A stretch of DNA of 64,000 nucleotides, from the NCBI GenBank assembly GCA_947034895.1, contig OX344764.1, positions 13,330,001 through 13,394,000 on the forward strand. Direction: 5' to 3'. The notes beneath the pieces are model-generated. The model had not been told where the DNA came from. It did not search any database and saw only the letters and a program-made list of their open reading frames with translations. The stretch comes from Rhytidiadelphus loreus. Taxonomy: Eukaryota; Streptophyta; Bryopsida; Hypnales; Hylocomiaceae. The translations under genes were made by a program, and so were the position numbers. Shown one piece after another: positions 36,361 through 48,028 of the stretch. The number at the start of each line of letters is the position of its first letter. Positions within the stretch are counted from its first letter, which is position 1.

Positions 36361-37014
36361 AAGCATCTCCGCTCTTTTACTAGAAGAGCCTTTAGCTTGG
36401 TCATTGCAATGCCTATCTTCCAAAATGTCCTCCACCACAAATCCAAAAGTTCCAAAAATCAGCCATGCCTTGCACCATGTAAGCACTCAACCTTCCATCT
36501 TGATGAACTCGCTCATCTCTTCTCAAAGCTTGAATTCTACTTGTCTAAGAATGTTTTTGTAACTCTCTTTGAAAAGCCTATTAATTATAGTAATTCCCAT
36601 CAATGAGAATGCAAAGCTACTTGAGATACAAAAGAAAAGGGTGGGGAATTACTTCATTGGTAGAGCTCAGAAGGAGAGTATGTTGAGCTTGCGTTAGGCA
36701 CTGAGCTACCAATCTCCTAAAGAAATATACCTTGATTATACAACAAAATGCTCTACGTTACACTACTTGGCACTACTTCTAATGCCAAACACTTTAAGAT
36801 TTATCTAACACATAATGACAAGACCATGAATTTTCAAAGGGTGGATGCACTCAAAAGAAACAATGACATAAGTTGTTAGATTTAGAATATTTTGCAAGTG
36901 CTCAAGAGAAACAACAATGGTGCTCAAGAGAAGGGGTTAAATTTTTTTGGATTGTCAAGCGGGCATCTCTTTGACTACTCATTACATAATACTATGGGAG
37001 CCCTCCCCCGTGAA

Positions 37015-37083
37015 GCAATGTGAGGGCCCAAATCTTTAGGCTAAGACTTTGCCCTCGCTTTTAGGAGAGGGCTCTCACATTGC
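37015..37083. repeat. Small inverted repeat (hairpin)
   Basis: GCAATGTGAGGGCCC and its imperfect complement GAGGGCTCTCACATTGC bracket a loop of about 38 bases. It could be a minimal MITE remnant; no target duplication is evident. Confidence 0.5.
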
Positions 37084-37199
37084 GGAAGGCCTAAGAGCCA
37101 ATTGCCATTGAGTGCTGAAACCTCTAGCCACTAGAGGGGGGTTAAAAGGCAAATTGGAGCACTAGCTTGGAAGGGAGCTTTCCATTAGACACTCATGGC

Positions 37200-37464
37200 A
37201 AACAATCCATGTATCGGCACATAACAAGGCATTCCACGAGGCCCACATAGTCCTGGGATTTTTTGAAAATGAATTGATCCAATGCAAAGCCAACAATTCA
37301 AACTTCAAATGCATATTTTACAAATTTTTCGGGTTTGGGAAGGATAATGGCGGGCTTAGGAATAAAGAGAGCTTTGCCGATTGCAATAGGGAGTGTTTTT
37401 TTGGAGTTGCCCCTTTATTATGTTGACACCATCGTGAAAGCCGGTTGCATTGCATGTGCTCTTA
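37200..37464. mobile_element. PIF/Harbinger-type MITE, 5' end decayed
   Basis: The right end GCATTGCATGTGCTC followed by TTA (37462-37464) matches the other Harbinger-type ends. The interior (AGGAATAAAGAGAG, TTTTTTGGAGTT) aligns with 36250-36357. The left terminus is not identifiable, so the start is approximate. Confidence 0.6.
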
Positions 37465-37469
37465 GTCTC

Positions 37470-37806
37470 TTAGAGCATATGCAATGCAGACCGGGGATAT
37501 GGCCTGGTATCGGTAAATCTAACTCTTGACTGGTAAATAATTAGAACTTGAAAATTGTCTCATTGGAAACGCATCAGAAAGAACTTGGAAAAGGTACAAA
37601 AGAAATTCAAAATTAGGCATTGGACAAATAAAATAAAAACAAGGTAAAAATCTGAAATTATAAAGGTCTTGACAAATTACGATTATTTTGTACCTTTTCC
37701 AAGTTCTTTCCAATAAGACAATTTTCAAGTTCTAATTATTTCCTTGTCAAGAGTTAGTTTTACCGATACCGGGCCACATACCAGGTCTGCATTGCAGATG
37801 CTCTTA
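37470..37806. mobile_element. PIF/Harbinger-type MITE with arms over 100 bp
   Basis: A 331-bp element (37473-37803) is flanked by TTA on both sides (37470-37472, 37804-37806). Left GAGCATATGCAATGCAGACC and right (reverse complement) GAGCATCTGCAATGCAGACC open inverted repeats that extend over 100 bp (both continue to GGTATCGGTAAA and AATTAGAACTTGAAAATTG). A decayed relative of the interior is at about 49268-49460. Confidence 0.85.
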
Positions 37807-38685
37807 CCACTGCATGCTGGTTCAAAGAATGCCTCCATAAAATTTCCAGCTCTGACAATGAAGTCCCCAATGAAGTCCGCCTCCCTTTGGGTGATTTGGT
37901 CCTAATGATGGTACCGTTGTCCACAAGCACCCCAAAACTGCCATTCTTCTCCTTATACAGTATTATCCAAGCCCGTCCTTTCTAATACCCGAACCCTTCC
38001 ACAACTGGCCGACTTAGTCCATACCCGGATTCCCATTACCCGGGAGAAATTGGATGAGGCCAACCCGGTACACACAGACCCGGCAGCAAGGGACAACAAG
38101 GGAAAGCCCCTGCCGGTAATAATAACTTAAGAACAACAACAACGTTGAAGAAGCTCGCACTTCCTCTCTTTTCCGCTTCCTCCAAGGCCATCGCCATCGC
38201 CATTCCGTGCTCCAATCCGCCATTGCCATAGCCTTGCACTCCCCTTTCAACTCTTCCACTGGAAACCTCGTCACAATTCGCACCATTCCTCACGCAATTC
38301 CGTTCCGAATCCACTCTCAGGCACCACAACATTGGCCTTCTACAATCCCCCCTCGCTTCGTCCAGCGCCTCCCTCGGGAAGCCTCATCGGGTCTCGAAAG
38401 ATGCCTGGCACGATTTCTGCATCGTCGCCAAATCACTGATCGCGCGCTGGAAGAACCTCGGGAGGCGAATTTGTTGGCGTTGGTGGAGCAATTGGTGGAT
38501 CGCCTGGGGGCAGAGGTCTTTTAGGTTTTGGAAGGAGTTTGTAGTAGCAGCTGACGAGTCTAGGGATTGGGGAATACATGACTGGGAGGTGAGAGAACAG
38601 GAGAGAGCATTGTGGGAGAGGAGACGGAGGAAGGTTTGGTCATCCGGAAGATCAATTGAATGGGATTTGAATGGGTCGTGTAGAC
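37807..38685 (+). promoter_or_regulatory. Upstream region and 5' leader of UBP26
   Basis: GC rises from about 38000, as expected for a transcribed 5' leader. An open frame of about 150 codons runs from about 38230 past the UBP26 start in another frame but has no ATG. No TATA box could be assigned. The region begins directly at the edge of a Harbinger-type MITE. Confidence 0.4.
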
Positions 38686-41600
38686 ATGAGTCGATTGGTT
38701 CGAAGCCGGAAGAATACGACCACGAACCAGCATGCCGCCATACAGGGGTATGCAATCAATGCACTCGGGAAATTCTCCTGCCTCGGGATTTTTTTTTTTT
38801 TTTTTTCGGTCTGTTGTTTTTGATTAATTGTTGGCGTTTAATCGGTTGGATTAGGGAATCATTGCGATGGAGGATTATTTCTTAGGTTTTTGGTTTGAAG
38901 CTGGATTTTGCATTTTGGGATGATCGCTCTCTTTTGCAAAATCCAGCCAAACTGGGGTTTCCTGTAGGAACGACTGTGTATGATCGAGGGGCTTGTAGTT
39001 ACGGCGGTGTGATCATTTTCGCCGTGGGATTGGTCGTCTTTTTCGAATTGCAATGAGGACATGTGGAATTGACGAAGGAGCTGGAAGTCTCCGGAGAGGA
39101 ACTTAGGGTTGTCATTCGGCTCCGCTGGACGTGAGGGTTACAATCAGGAGCCCCCTTTTGAGCTGATTTTGAGCGTTTCGTTTCACCTGTCTTGTATTTG
39201 TGATTTCCGATGCGATCATCAGTGAAATCAAAAATTGGTAGATGAACTGGAGCAGAAGCAAACTCTCGAATTAGGTCGATCTGGTGTTTTCACAGGGACG
39301 AGTGCTGCTTAGGTTACTCCGTCTCCTGAAATGTACGCTCTGGGTACGTTCGCTCCTGAGCAGCACTCTACCTTCTGAGATGAGAACTCGGGCACTTTGG
39401 GTTTTCTGTTTGTCGTCGTTAAATTTATTGTTAATGTCGTTTTTGGAATTGGATTGTGTAGACGAATCCATGCCAGTCACAACATCACGAAAGATGATGT
39501 GGTGCAGCTTTACCACATCAACAAGACGCTGTGTCAGGGATGTCGGGCCAATTCCAAGGACAACCCCAACTGCTTTTGTTGCCTTGTTCCGCCACCGAAT
39601 GGTGTCCGGAAGCAAGGATTGTGGCAAAAGGTGGCCGACACCGTCACGGAGCTTGGACCTGACCCGGGCGAGGCATTGCGGTTGTCTCAAGACTCCCCCT
39701 CGGGGCTTACCAACCTTGGAGCCACATGCTATGTGAATAGCGTTCTGCAATGCCTTTATATGACCAGGTATTCCGTGGATTATCAGTCTTGGTTTTCAAT
39801 CTTATGTTGTGTTTTCGTATGAATGGTTGTGTTCTTGGTATGAAAGTAGAGTATACCATTTGCTTAATTTTTAAGCATTGTAACAGTGCGTTTAGGGGGA
39901 GATCATTGTAGAGTTGTAAATGATCACTTTGGATTCAAGAGCCGAATTCATTGATATCGAATTCTTATCATTATTTTTGAATTTCTCATGAAATTTCAAA
40001 GTTGTAGATCACTATAAAAGATAGTACACAACCCCATTTCCATTTTCGTAGATATTTAGCAAGTTAGATTTACTCCAAGACCAACCGAGTGTATGAAAAG
40101 ATGAGTTGCTATTGGTAACTGGGCTGGGATATTAGACGGGATTACGGTTTTACTATCCACTACCTCATCGTTCTTGAAACCTTTCTGCAATGGTGCTTTG
40201 GCCAAAATTTGAGCTGATGTTAGTGTGTTGTGAACAGAGCATTTAGGACAGGTGTCTTTGCAGCAGAGATGGAATTGGTGAGATCTCATCCGGTGCTTTA
40301 CCAGCTTGGCTTGCTGTTTGCCCAGCTGCATTCTGGGAAGAGGATTGCAGTGGACTCTGCTCCATTTGCAAGCACTCTCGAACTTGATAATGCCGTCCAG
40401 CAGGATGGTCAAGAGTTCATGAAGCTATTGCTCTCTCTGCTTGAGAGGGTGCTTGGGATGTCTCAGAATAAGCGGGCTCGGAATGTTGTACAAAATGTTT
40501 TTCGAGGAACTTATTCATATGTGATCAGGTGAGCGTCTCATTTAGGCTGTGAAAATATCGTGTCATTCTGATGGTAGATAGACGCTACATCATATTTAGG
40601 TATACATAATTGGCCCTGATTCAAATGCTGGTCCGAAGTCTTTCTTGAGGGGGTTGGATCACATATATGTCCGTCCCTGATATTGAAATTTGAGGACCTG
40701 GAAAGGAGAAGCCTAGTACATTTTCTCGAAGTGCAACTTACCATGGTTTTAATGGTTTGTATTGATTCTACACCCTTGTTTCGGGGGATCATTTTGATTG
40801 ATTGAAATGCACCACATTAACTCTGAGGGTTGGTTCCGGGTGTTTTACATGAAGGTGTTCCAAGTGCGGACAAGAGTCGGATCTTTCCAAGCAGGCGGTG
40901 GATTTCTATGAGCTGGAACTGAACGTCAAAGGCTTCACCAGCTTGGACGAGAGTCTGAATGATTATTTAAGTGAGGAAATATTGCAGGGCGACAATCAAT
41001 GGATGTGTGAGAGTTGTCAAATGCGTGTAGATGCTACTCATTGTACTAAGCTGCGCTCGTTGCCACCTGTATTGAATTTTCAGCTCAAGCGTTTCGTTTT
41101 CAACATGAAGGTAAGAAGTTGACATGTTTTGTTTGTACTTCCTTTTGGACTAACAGTGTTCTGGGGATTTGGTCCTTCAATGAGATACATGAAAGTATGT
41201 TTGGACATCATTCTTTGGTTTGTCTATTACAGTGATCAAATATCACCGTTGCAGTCAGATGTCGTAAATTCATAATGATCATGTGGTTTGCAGACGTCGA
41301 CGAAGAAGAAGGTGACTTCTAAGTTTAGCTTTCCGAGGACGATTGATATGGGTCCTCGCCTAAGTTCATATGGCGAGAATGAAAGCAGCGCTGTCTATGA
41401 CTTGTCTGCCATACTCGTTCACAAAGGAAGCATGGCCAATAGTGGGCATTACGTTGCGCATATCAAAGATGACCGCACTGGAGAATGGTGGCAGTTTGAC
41501 GACGAACAAGTAACTAGTCTTGGATTTCATCCTCTTGGAGAAGTCATGTCTCAAGCCACACCTTCTAAAGATGTTACACAGGAAGGTCCGCACTTCCTGC

Positions 41601-44600
41601 AAATCCCTTTCTTATTCATTTATTCTTTTAATTCTCTCACGTCTTAAGTCTCATTGTTCTGGATGCTGACTAGGAAGGGGAGGGTCCATATCTTGAAGTT
41701 CGAGTCTGCTAATGTGTTGCAGACTGCGTTGCTCAATATGTACGCAGATGTTGGTGCCAAGGATCAACCCCTCCAGGTGGGCGTGGGCGAAGCATCATCG
41801 AGTTCAGCGGATCCTTCGTCTAGGCCACTGTCGGAATCTGAGATGTTGACTTCAGCAGATGCTTATATGTTGATGTACATCAGCAGAGCCGAAGTTGAGA
41901 ATGGCATGCCAGGGTTTCTTGCTATTGAGGACCCTGTGCCGATGGAGGTTGAGAGGGAGCGAAGGATTGATGACAGTGCTGGTCTACCAGAGCAGCTTCG
42001 TTTGGAAATTGAGCAGATGAACAATGACTTTGAAGCCATGTGTTGGGAATACACACGTCGACGCGAGGAAGAGCTGACAAGGATTGCAGAACGTAAGGAA
42101 GAAGTGCGTTGTATCTTGGCTCAAGCGCCTGCTAAATCACTTGAAGAACCCTTCGTCTGGATTTCAACAGAGTGGCTGCGATCATGGGCCGACAGTTTGA
42201 CACCTCCGTGAGTTTTCACCAGGAACCTTTGCTTTTGAAGCTTATAGTTGAGGTGTTCAAGCAATGTTTGCAAGGATAATGTAGATCTTTTCGTGTAGAG
42301 ATTGTTCAACGATTGTGCAGCAGATCAATTATACTGTTTCACCAGGCGTCTGGAATCATTCCTATTCTGAGGATTTGCACAATGAAAGTCTGACTCTGGA
42401 GAAATTGCAATGCAGGACTCCTATTGATAACACACCTTTGCTCTGTCTACATCAGAAAGTGACCCCTAAAAGTTTGCCGATAATGAAACGCGTTTCTGCG
42501 AAAGCTTGGAAGCAGCTGGAAGCTCTGGTGAGTGCTTTTTTTCGATCACCATCTAGAAAATTATTTGTACATTCCAAATACTAGCATTCGATTTACAGTG
42601 TTCATTTTAGATCGTTCCATCTGAATAGGCTTTTATCTTCAATCGGATTGTTACATCACTTGTTTGTAGGTCATATAAATTCTTAAGAACTTTTTCATGT
42701 GTTTTGCATGCTGTCTCTTTTGCTTTGTACAAGATGGTATCTTATGCATAACTTCTCTCGTAGACATTTCTCTGGTTAACTGAATATTTGTGTTTTCGAT
42801 GAGCGCAGTACAAAGGAGGGCCAACGATATCTGGAGATGACTATTGCTCTGACTGTATTTTTGAGGATGCCAGAGCAGCTGCTTCTGCAGATACTTATCG
42901 TGATCAAAGAATGTACATGCGGGAGGTCATAGAAGATGTTTTAAGTGGTCGCGGCCTTGAGGACAAGACATACTTTGTGTCTAGAACTTGGTTTGTTTCA
43001 ACCTTTCCCTTTTATTATGCTTTTTTTATGTTGCAACTGAGACATAATTTGAATAGTCATATGTGGCTTGGCAGTGTTAGGAATCCTTTCACTTTGTTGT
43101 TGATCTTCTGTTTGATTGCTCCAGGTTGCAACAATGGGTACGGCGGAAAGTTGCAGATGCTCCTTCAGATGCTGATGCAGGACCAACAGCTGCGTTGCGG
43201 TGTCCTCATGGAGGGCTGTTGCCGGAGCAAGCCGTGGCAGGGGCAAGAAGGCAGCGAGTGCCACAAATTGTTTGGGAATATCTTGTGCATAATGCAGAAC
43301 GGGTTGAAAATTCCAAGGGGCTGGGGCATCAAGCCTTCTCAGGGGATCAAGTTACTTGCTCTCAATGTGAATTAGAAATAAACAAGGCGGCTACCAAAAA
43401 GGAGGGTTTGAGGTACATGTTTATCCTGAAGTTTTGTTGCGTTTTAGGATGCCAGCAAGGATGGCAATTTTTCATTATATGGGTATAATTATGTTGTCCC
43501 CAATCCAAATGATTTTCTACGGCCTAGTGGAGTCTCTTAACTGTGTACAAGTTGCTTATATAAGTTTTACCTTTCAGGGCCACTAAATTTGAACAGCGAG
43601 CGAAACACGAAGCACTTTATGGTGGCAAATTGACGGTGATTTATCCCGGTTGTATATATTATTTGGTGCCTACGGTTTGGCTCGCTAAGTGGCGTGCTTA
43701 CCTCGGTGCGGCTGGCAAGAACGTTTTTGCAGTTGATGAACCAGTTGGGCTTGAAGGTTTCATTCTTTCTCTTCTTTGTCAGAAGGTAAGTGCCTTTTCC
43801 TGATGTGAGGCCTTGTTTAAATCAAAATTTGTAGTGTCATTAGGTGCTATTCTTGTCAATTTCTGATGGCTGTAATAATTAACTTTAGAAGCTTTAAAAT
43901 GGCATCCAGTCAACTAGATCTAAAATGTGGACAAGTTCTTTGCGAAGATGCACCTTACGTAAGGCTAGATTTAGATCTAGACCTACGTGAGAGCAAGATA
44001 CATTTGAAGTGAGGAAGCTTTTTCCTTATAATTTTAGACTTGGGTGTGTAGAAATTTTACAATTTATCACTGAAGGGAGAATCATTACTTTGATTCATAA
44101 GAATATGGAGACTCCATGCACTTCCGCAACCTGTGTATAGATTGTCATGGTCTTGATGTATCTGTTTTTGTTTGACCAGCATGAAGGAATGCTGTTTATG
44201 CCTCCTTCCCTATCAAGAGGACGACGCGGTGAGATTGTTCAACAGATAAGCAGTGTTAGTTTTTTCTGACCTTTTTCTCTTATTATATTTTTTGCATTTT
44301 TTGGTAAGAGTTATTTATCATGAGGATATTCTTCTTAGCAAAGTCTAAAGATACTATCCAATTTGGCCTGCAGGATGATGTTTTTACAGTTATACCCGAA
44401 GATGACTGGCACAACTTATGCCAACAGTGGGACATGAATCCAGCTAAAGGCATTCGTGCTGAAGTTGAGCCAGGCAACCTCGGTACAGATATCGGCAAGG
44501 GAAATAATACCTTTGAAGGAGAAGGGATAGCACCCCATTTTGAGGAAGCAAATCTGGTAGACGCTTGCAATGGAAGAAAGCCAGAAATAATTCATGTTTC

Positions 44601-47131
44601 AGATGATGATAACAGAAACGAGAGTGCTCCTATTTTGCGGACTACACCTGGTGTAAGTTCTCTACTGGAGCCTTTCCTTTAGTCATGATCTTAGGAGTGC
44701 ATTCACATAGTATGTGTTCTGGATTCGTTTGTATCCATTCCATTTAAGTGATGGGCTGTCTTGAGACATGGGTGGTCTTTATTTGTGAGAACTGTTTATT
44801 CTCAAACATGTAAGGATGTCGAGGTGGGTGCACTTTGGCAGAGGTTTAAGAAAGGCCCCGCTTTGTGGAATTATATTATTGATGCTTGAAACTTGTTAGT
44901 TTATACAGGTTTTCCAGTTGCTCAGGATACTTGCCTCTCTGGGTATTTTCTCAGTGAATTTGTGACTTTGTTACAGAAGTCTCTGGGTCTCAAATGTTGA
45001 TGTGGTCTGCAGGTATGTAGAGAATGTATAGAAGAGCGGGAGACTAATGAATTTCTTACTAAGCTAAACTACACAAATCGAGAAATTTCAGTGACCTTGG
45101 TGAGGGGCAAGGAACCCCCACCTTCGCTGCTTGTAACCTCCTCTGGAACCGAGGCTGAGCGGCGCACGTCAAAGCGAGCAAGGCGAGCATCGGCTACTTC
45201 TGGCGGTCGCATTCAGTTAAATGTTTCTGGGGATACAACTATTTTTCAGTTGAAGCTGCAAATATGGGAAGCCCTTGAGGTAGGGTACTTCTCATTTGCA
45301 TTCTTAGAGTCGTAAATTGTCAATCTGCAAAGAGCGTATTAGGGCTTGCTGAATATTTTCAAAATGAAGGTATGATTTGGGGGAGCTTTGGGAATTGCTT
45401 GCTGTAGATTCATATCCCCGAAGGACCAAAGATTTATGTGTCGAAATTGATCAATTAGATCGATCGTATTATGACAATTAAAATTCAAAGAAGATCAAGT
45501 TTTATATCATTAGAGTAAGTGAACGTTACATGTCTAGGTTTAAAAGTAACGAAAACTGGGCAATAGAAGTCTCAGTATGCCCTACTCAAAATGGGTAGAA
45601 AAGCACGAGGCCCAATTTGGACCTCTTAGTACTCTTGGGGTTAATTATTTGAGTTATTCAAGTCGACGTCCTCGAGTTATCTCTTAGGCCACGAAAGTAA
45701 TCTGAGTTTCTCTTTTAAGCTATAGAATTCAAGTTGCTAACATTTCAGCTGCTTCCATGCAATATTTGCACACCTGGCGTGTAGATTGTGAAGGAAAATC
45801 AAAAGTTGCATCTTGGCAAGGATGAGCTGCTGGATGAAACTGTCACTTTAGCCGAATTGAATATACTACCAGGCGCCAATTTATGGGTTATGGATACTGG
45901 GCAACATGAGAACCGTGACATTACAGGTATGAGATTCTCGTATCTCGTTATGATGTCTTCAATTTTGGGGCTGCGTTTTTCTCACCCATGTTTTTTCTTG
46001 TTGGAAGTAGTTTGATAGCTAGTGTACTTCGTTCCTATGTAGTCATACGTGCGTCTGCGTGTGCAGAGGAATTACCAACTGAGAGGGCTGGACGTGTGGA
46101 AACGGAAGAAGGGTTCCGGGGAACAAGGCTGCTTATGGGGGGGCTCCCAAGCCTAGTGGAGTCATTGAGTGCTCATGCAGTCCAGAGTGGATTTGTTCCT
46201 CCTCTTTCAGCCTTCAGCAATGGTTCTGCTGCAGTAGTCAATGTGCCAACCGCTGAGAATCAGAATGCGGAAGCCAGAGACTTTAGGGAGGTATCAAATG
46301 AACCGATGGTGACCGAGCCCTCTTTGTCAGAACAACAACAAAGAGTTATTGAGCGCATTTCTGCTGAAGCCAGCGCAGATAGTCAGCCTGGTGCTGCTGG
46401 ACCTGATCCATCAATGGTTGACGATGTATCAAGTGGTGATATTATGCATGAAAGCGATATGGAAATTTCTGAACAGGATGCAGGTAAGATTTCCAGAGGT
46501 AGAAGTTGACAGCACAACAGTTACAACGGACTTGCATAAGCCCTTTGCCTTTGTGATAAGGTTAAGTTTTGAATACTATGAAGGGTGCATTACAGACCAT
46601 CATATACTGGCCAAAACTGTGTTATGCACACAAGGCCATTTCGAGATAATGCACACGGATGTATAAAATACCAGTTCAATGAACCTATAGTAGTTCTGGC
46701 GCTCTTGAATGAGAGCAATTTTTCCACATGCAGGCAACTCTGACTGTGTTGGCTGCTGGTCCCATTCACGTGGAGATTGGGGAAGTGTTGTTGCCAATGC
46801 TACGGAGGTCCAGTTCTTACTCGGAAGTAGTTTACCCAAAGTCACAGCTCCTCCTGAAGGCTTTAGGAATCTGGAGAGCGCTGTAGTTGCTGCATCCACC
46901 GTGCTTGTTGTTGAGGAAGAAGGCGACCTTGTGTTGAATGAACGCGGTAGTCGCGAAGCGGAGATGGAAGTAGAGAATTTGGTGGATTTCAAGGCTCCGA
47001 ACTTTGATAGCTTATCTCAAGGAAGGTATGATATGGAAGATGGTCGTAAAGGAGAGCTGCGGACTAAGGAACGATCTGATAGCACCAACTTCCAATCTGG
47101 ATCTCATCAGCGGCCCATAGCTCTCAATTGA
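38686..47131 (+). CDS. UBP26: Ubiquitin carboxyl-terminal hydrolase 26 (USP family, histone H2B deubiquitinase)
   Basis: Nuclear cysteine protease; the Arabidopsis orthologue removes ubiquitin from histone H2B and acts in heterochromatin silencing and seed/flowering control. Sixteen exons: 38686-38747, 39462-39767, 40238-40528, 40855-41110, 41294-41585, 41748-42207, 42416-42527, 42809-42990, 43125-43412, 43578-43785, 44180-44254, 44374-44652, 45013-45279, 45785-45926, 46067-46483, 46734-47131. They join in frame to about 1344 residues. Visible: Cys box [20 protein letters not shown] (Cys110), QQDGQEF, zinc-type CSKC and CESC pairs, His box [12 protein letters not shown] (His357) and [13 protein letters not shown]-like repeats ending [16 protein letters not shown] and WLAKWRAYL; a ubiquitin-like domain at about 1003-1065 that includes [20 protein letters not shown]. 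The start gives an MSR N-terminus as in Arabidopsis UBP26. The exon 5/6 junction (weak donor GTCCGC) is uncertain. AtUBP26 has 1067 residues; most of the excess is a C-terminal tail after the conserved EEGFRGT. Confidence 0.95.
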
Positions 47132-48028
47132 GGGTCCATGCTGTGGGTGACTAATTAATTCAAGTTTGAGCATTTTGATGTAAGTAAATTAAATTGGAAG
47201 TTTTGATAGGCTGGCACTAGTACTCATGGTGGTGATATTGGAGGATTCTTCTCTTCCTGGTTGTCACTGTTTTTTTCCCATCTTACTTCATTTTGAAGTT
47301 AGGCATATCTCTGAGTTTCACATTACTCCACCTCATATTTAATCTAGTGCATTGTCGTTGGTCACCTCTGTTTAATTGGTTTTGTCCCGCTTGATACCAA
47401 TTTGGAAGATATTATATGACCCATAAGGTTGAGCTCATTGCTCACTTTGCTAATTCTCAGGAATGGAGTACTGTGCAGTTTGATGCCTGAGAATAGCGGG
47501 TCTCAGGAAAACAGTACATGCTTTTTGCTTTACATTTCCAGTTAATGATGTATCTTTTGAGATCAACTGTAACCTCTATACTGCATGTGTTTTTAATGCA
47601 ATTTTGATCAGTATATCTTCATTGCAGTGGTGGTGTGGTGGTGTAGAAGCCCCGTGACCTCGCATTGATATGCTCATAGAACACAGGACAAGGTAAGTAT
47701 TAGCTCTGGCTGGGAGCACTGTGTGTATGCGATTTTGCAAGTTTTAAAGAATTAGTTACAAAATTACATGTTGAACATGCTAGACACATATTTGTACAAT
47801 CTAGCTTAATTTACAACTTGCATGGACATTGCCACCGAGGTAGTCTTGAATTGAAAGCAACTTCATTAGGGGTATCAGTGTTGATGGATACCTTATTGGA
47901 TTATAAGAAAACGATGTCATACTATTGGTTGTTGCCCCACCTCCCTCAAGAGTTGGTGTCTAGACAAGAAGATGGCATGATGAATGGAATTGTTGAATCC
48001 TACTTTAGGTGACAAAGTTCTCTTATTG
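47132..48028. other. UBP26 3' flank
   Basis: Probably contains the 3' UTR. An intron-like CAG|GTAAG-type signal near 47690 hints at possible 3' UTR splicing, but no coding frame supports an extra exon. Confidence 0.35.

Noticed and set aside
36162..36383. 73-codon plus-strand frame
   Set aside because: Lies within and across the end of a Harbinger-type MITE.
36640..36700. tRNA-like stretch (TGGTAGAGCTC)
   Set aside because: No T-arm GTTCGAATC-type box or acceptor pairing follows.
39271..39750. Minus-strand frame of 159 codons
   Set aside because: Shadow of UBP26 exon 2 and its upstream intron.
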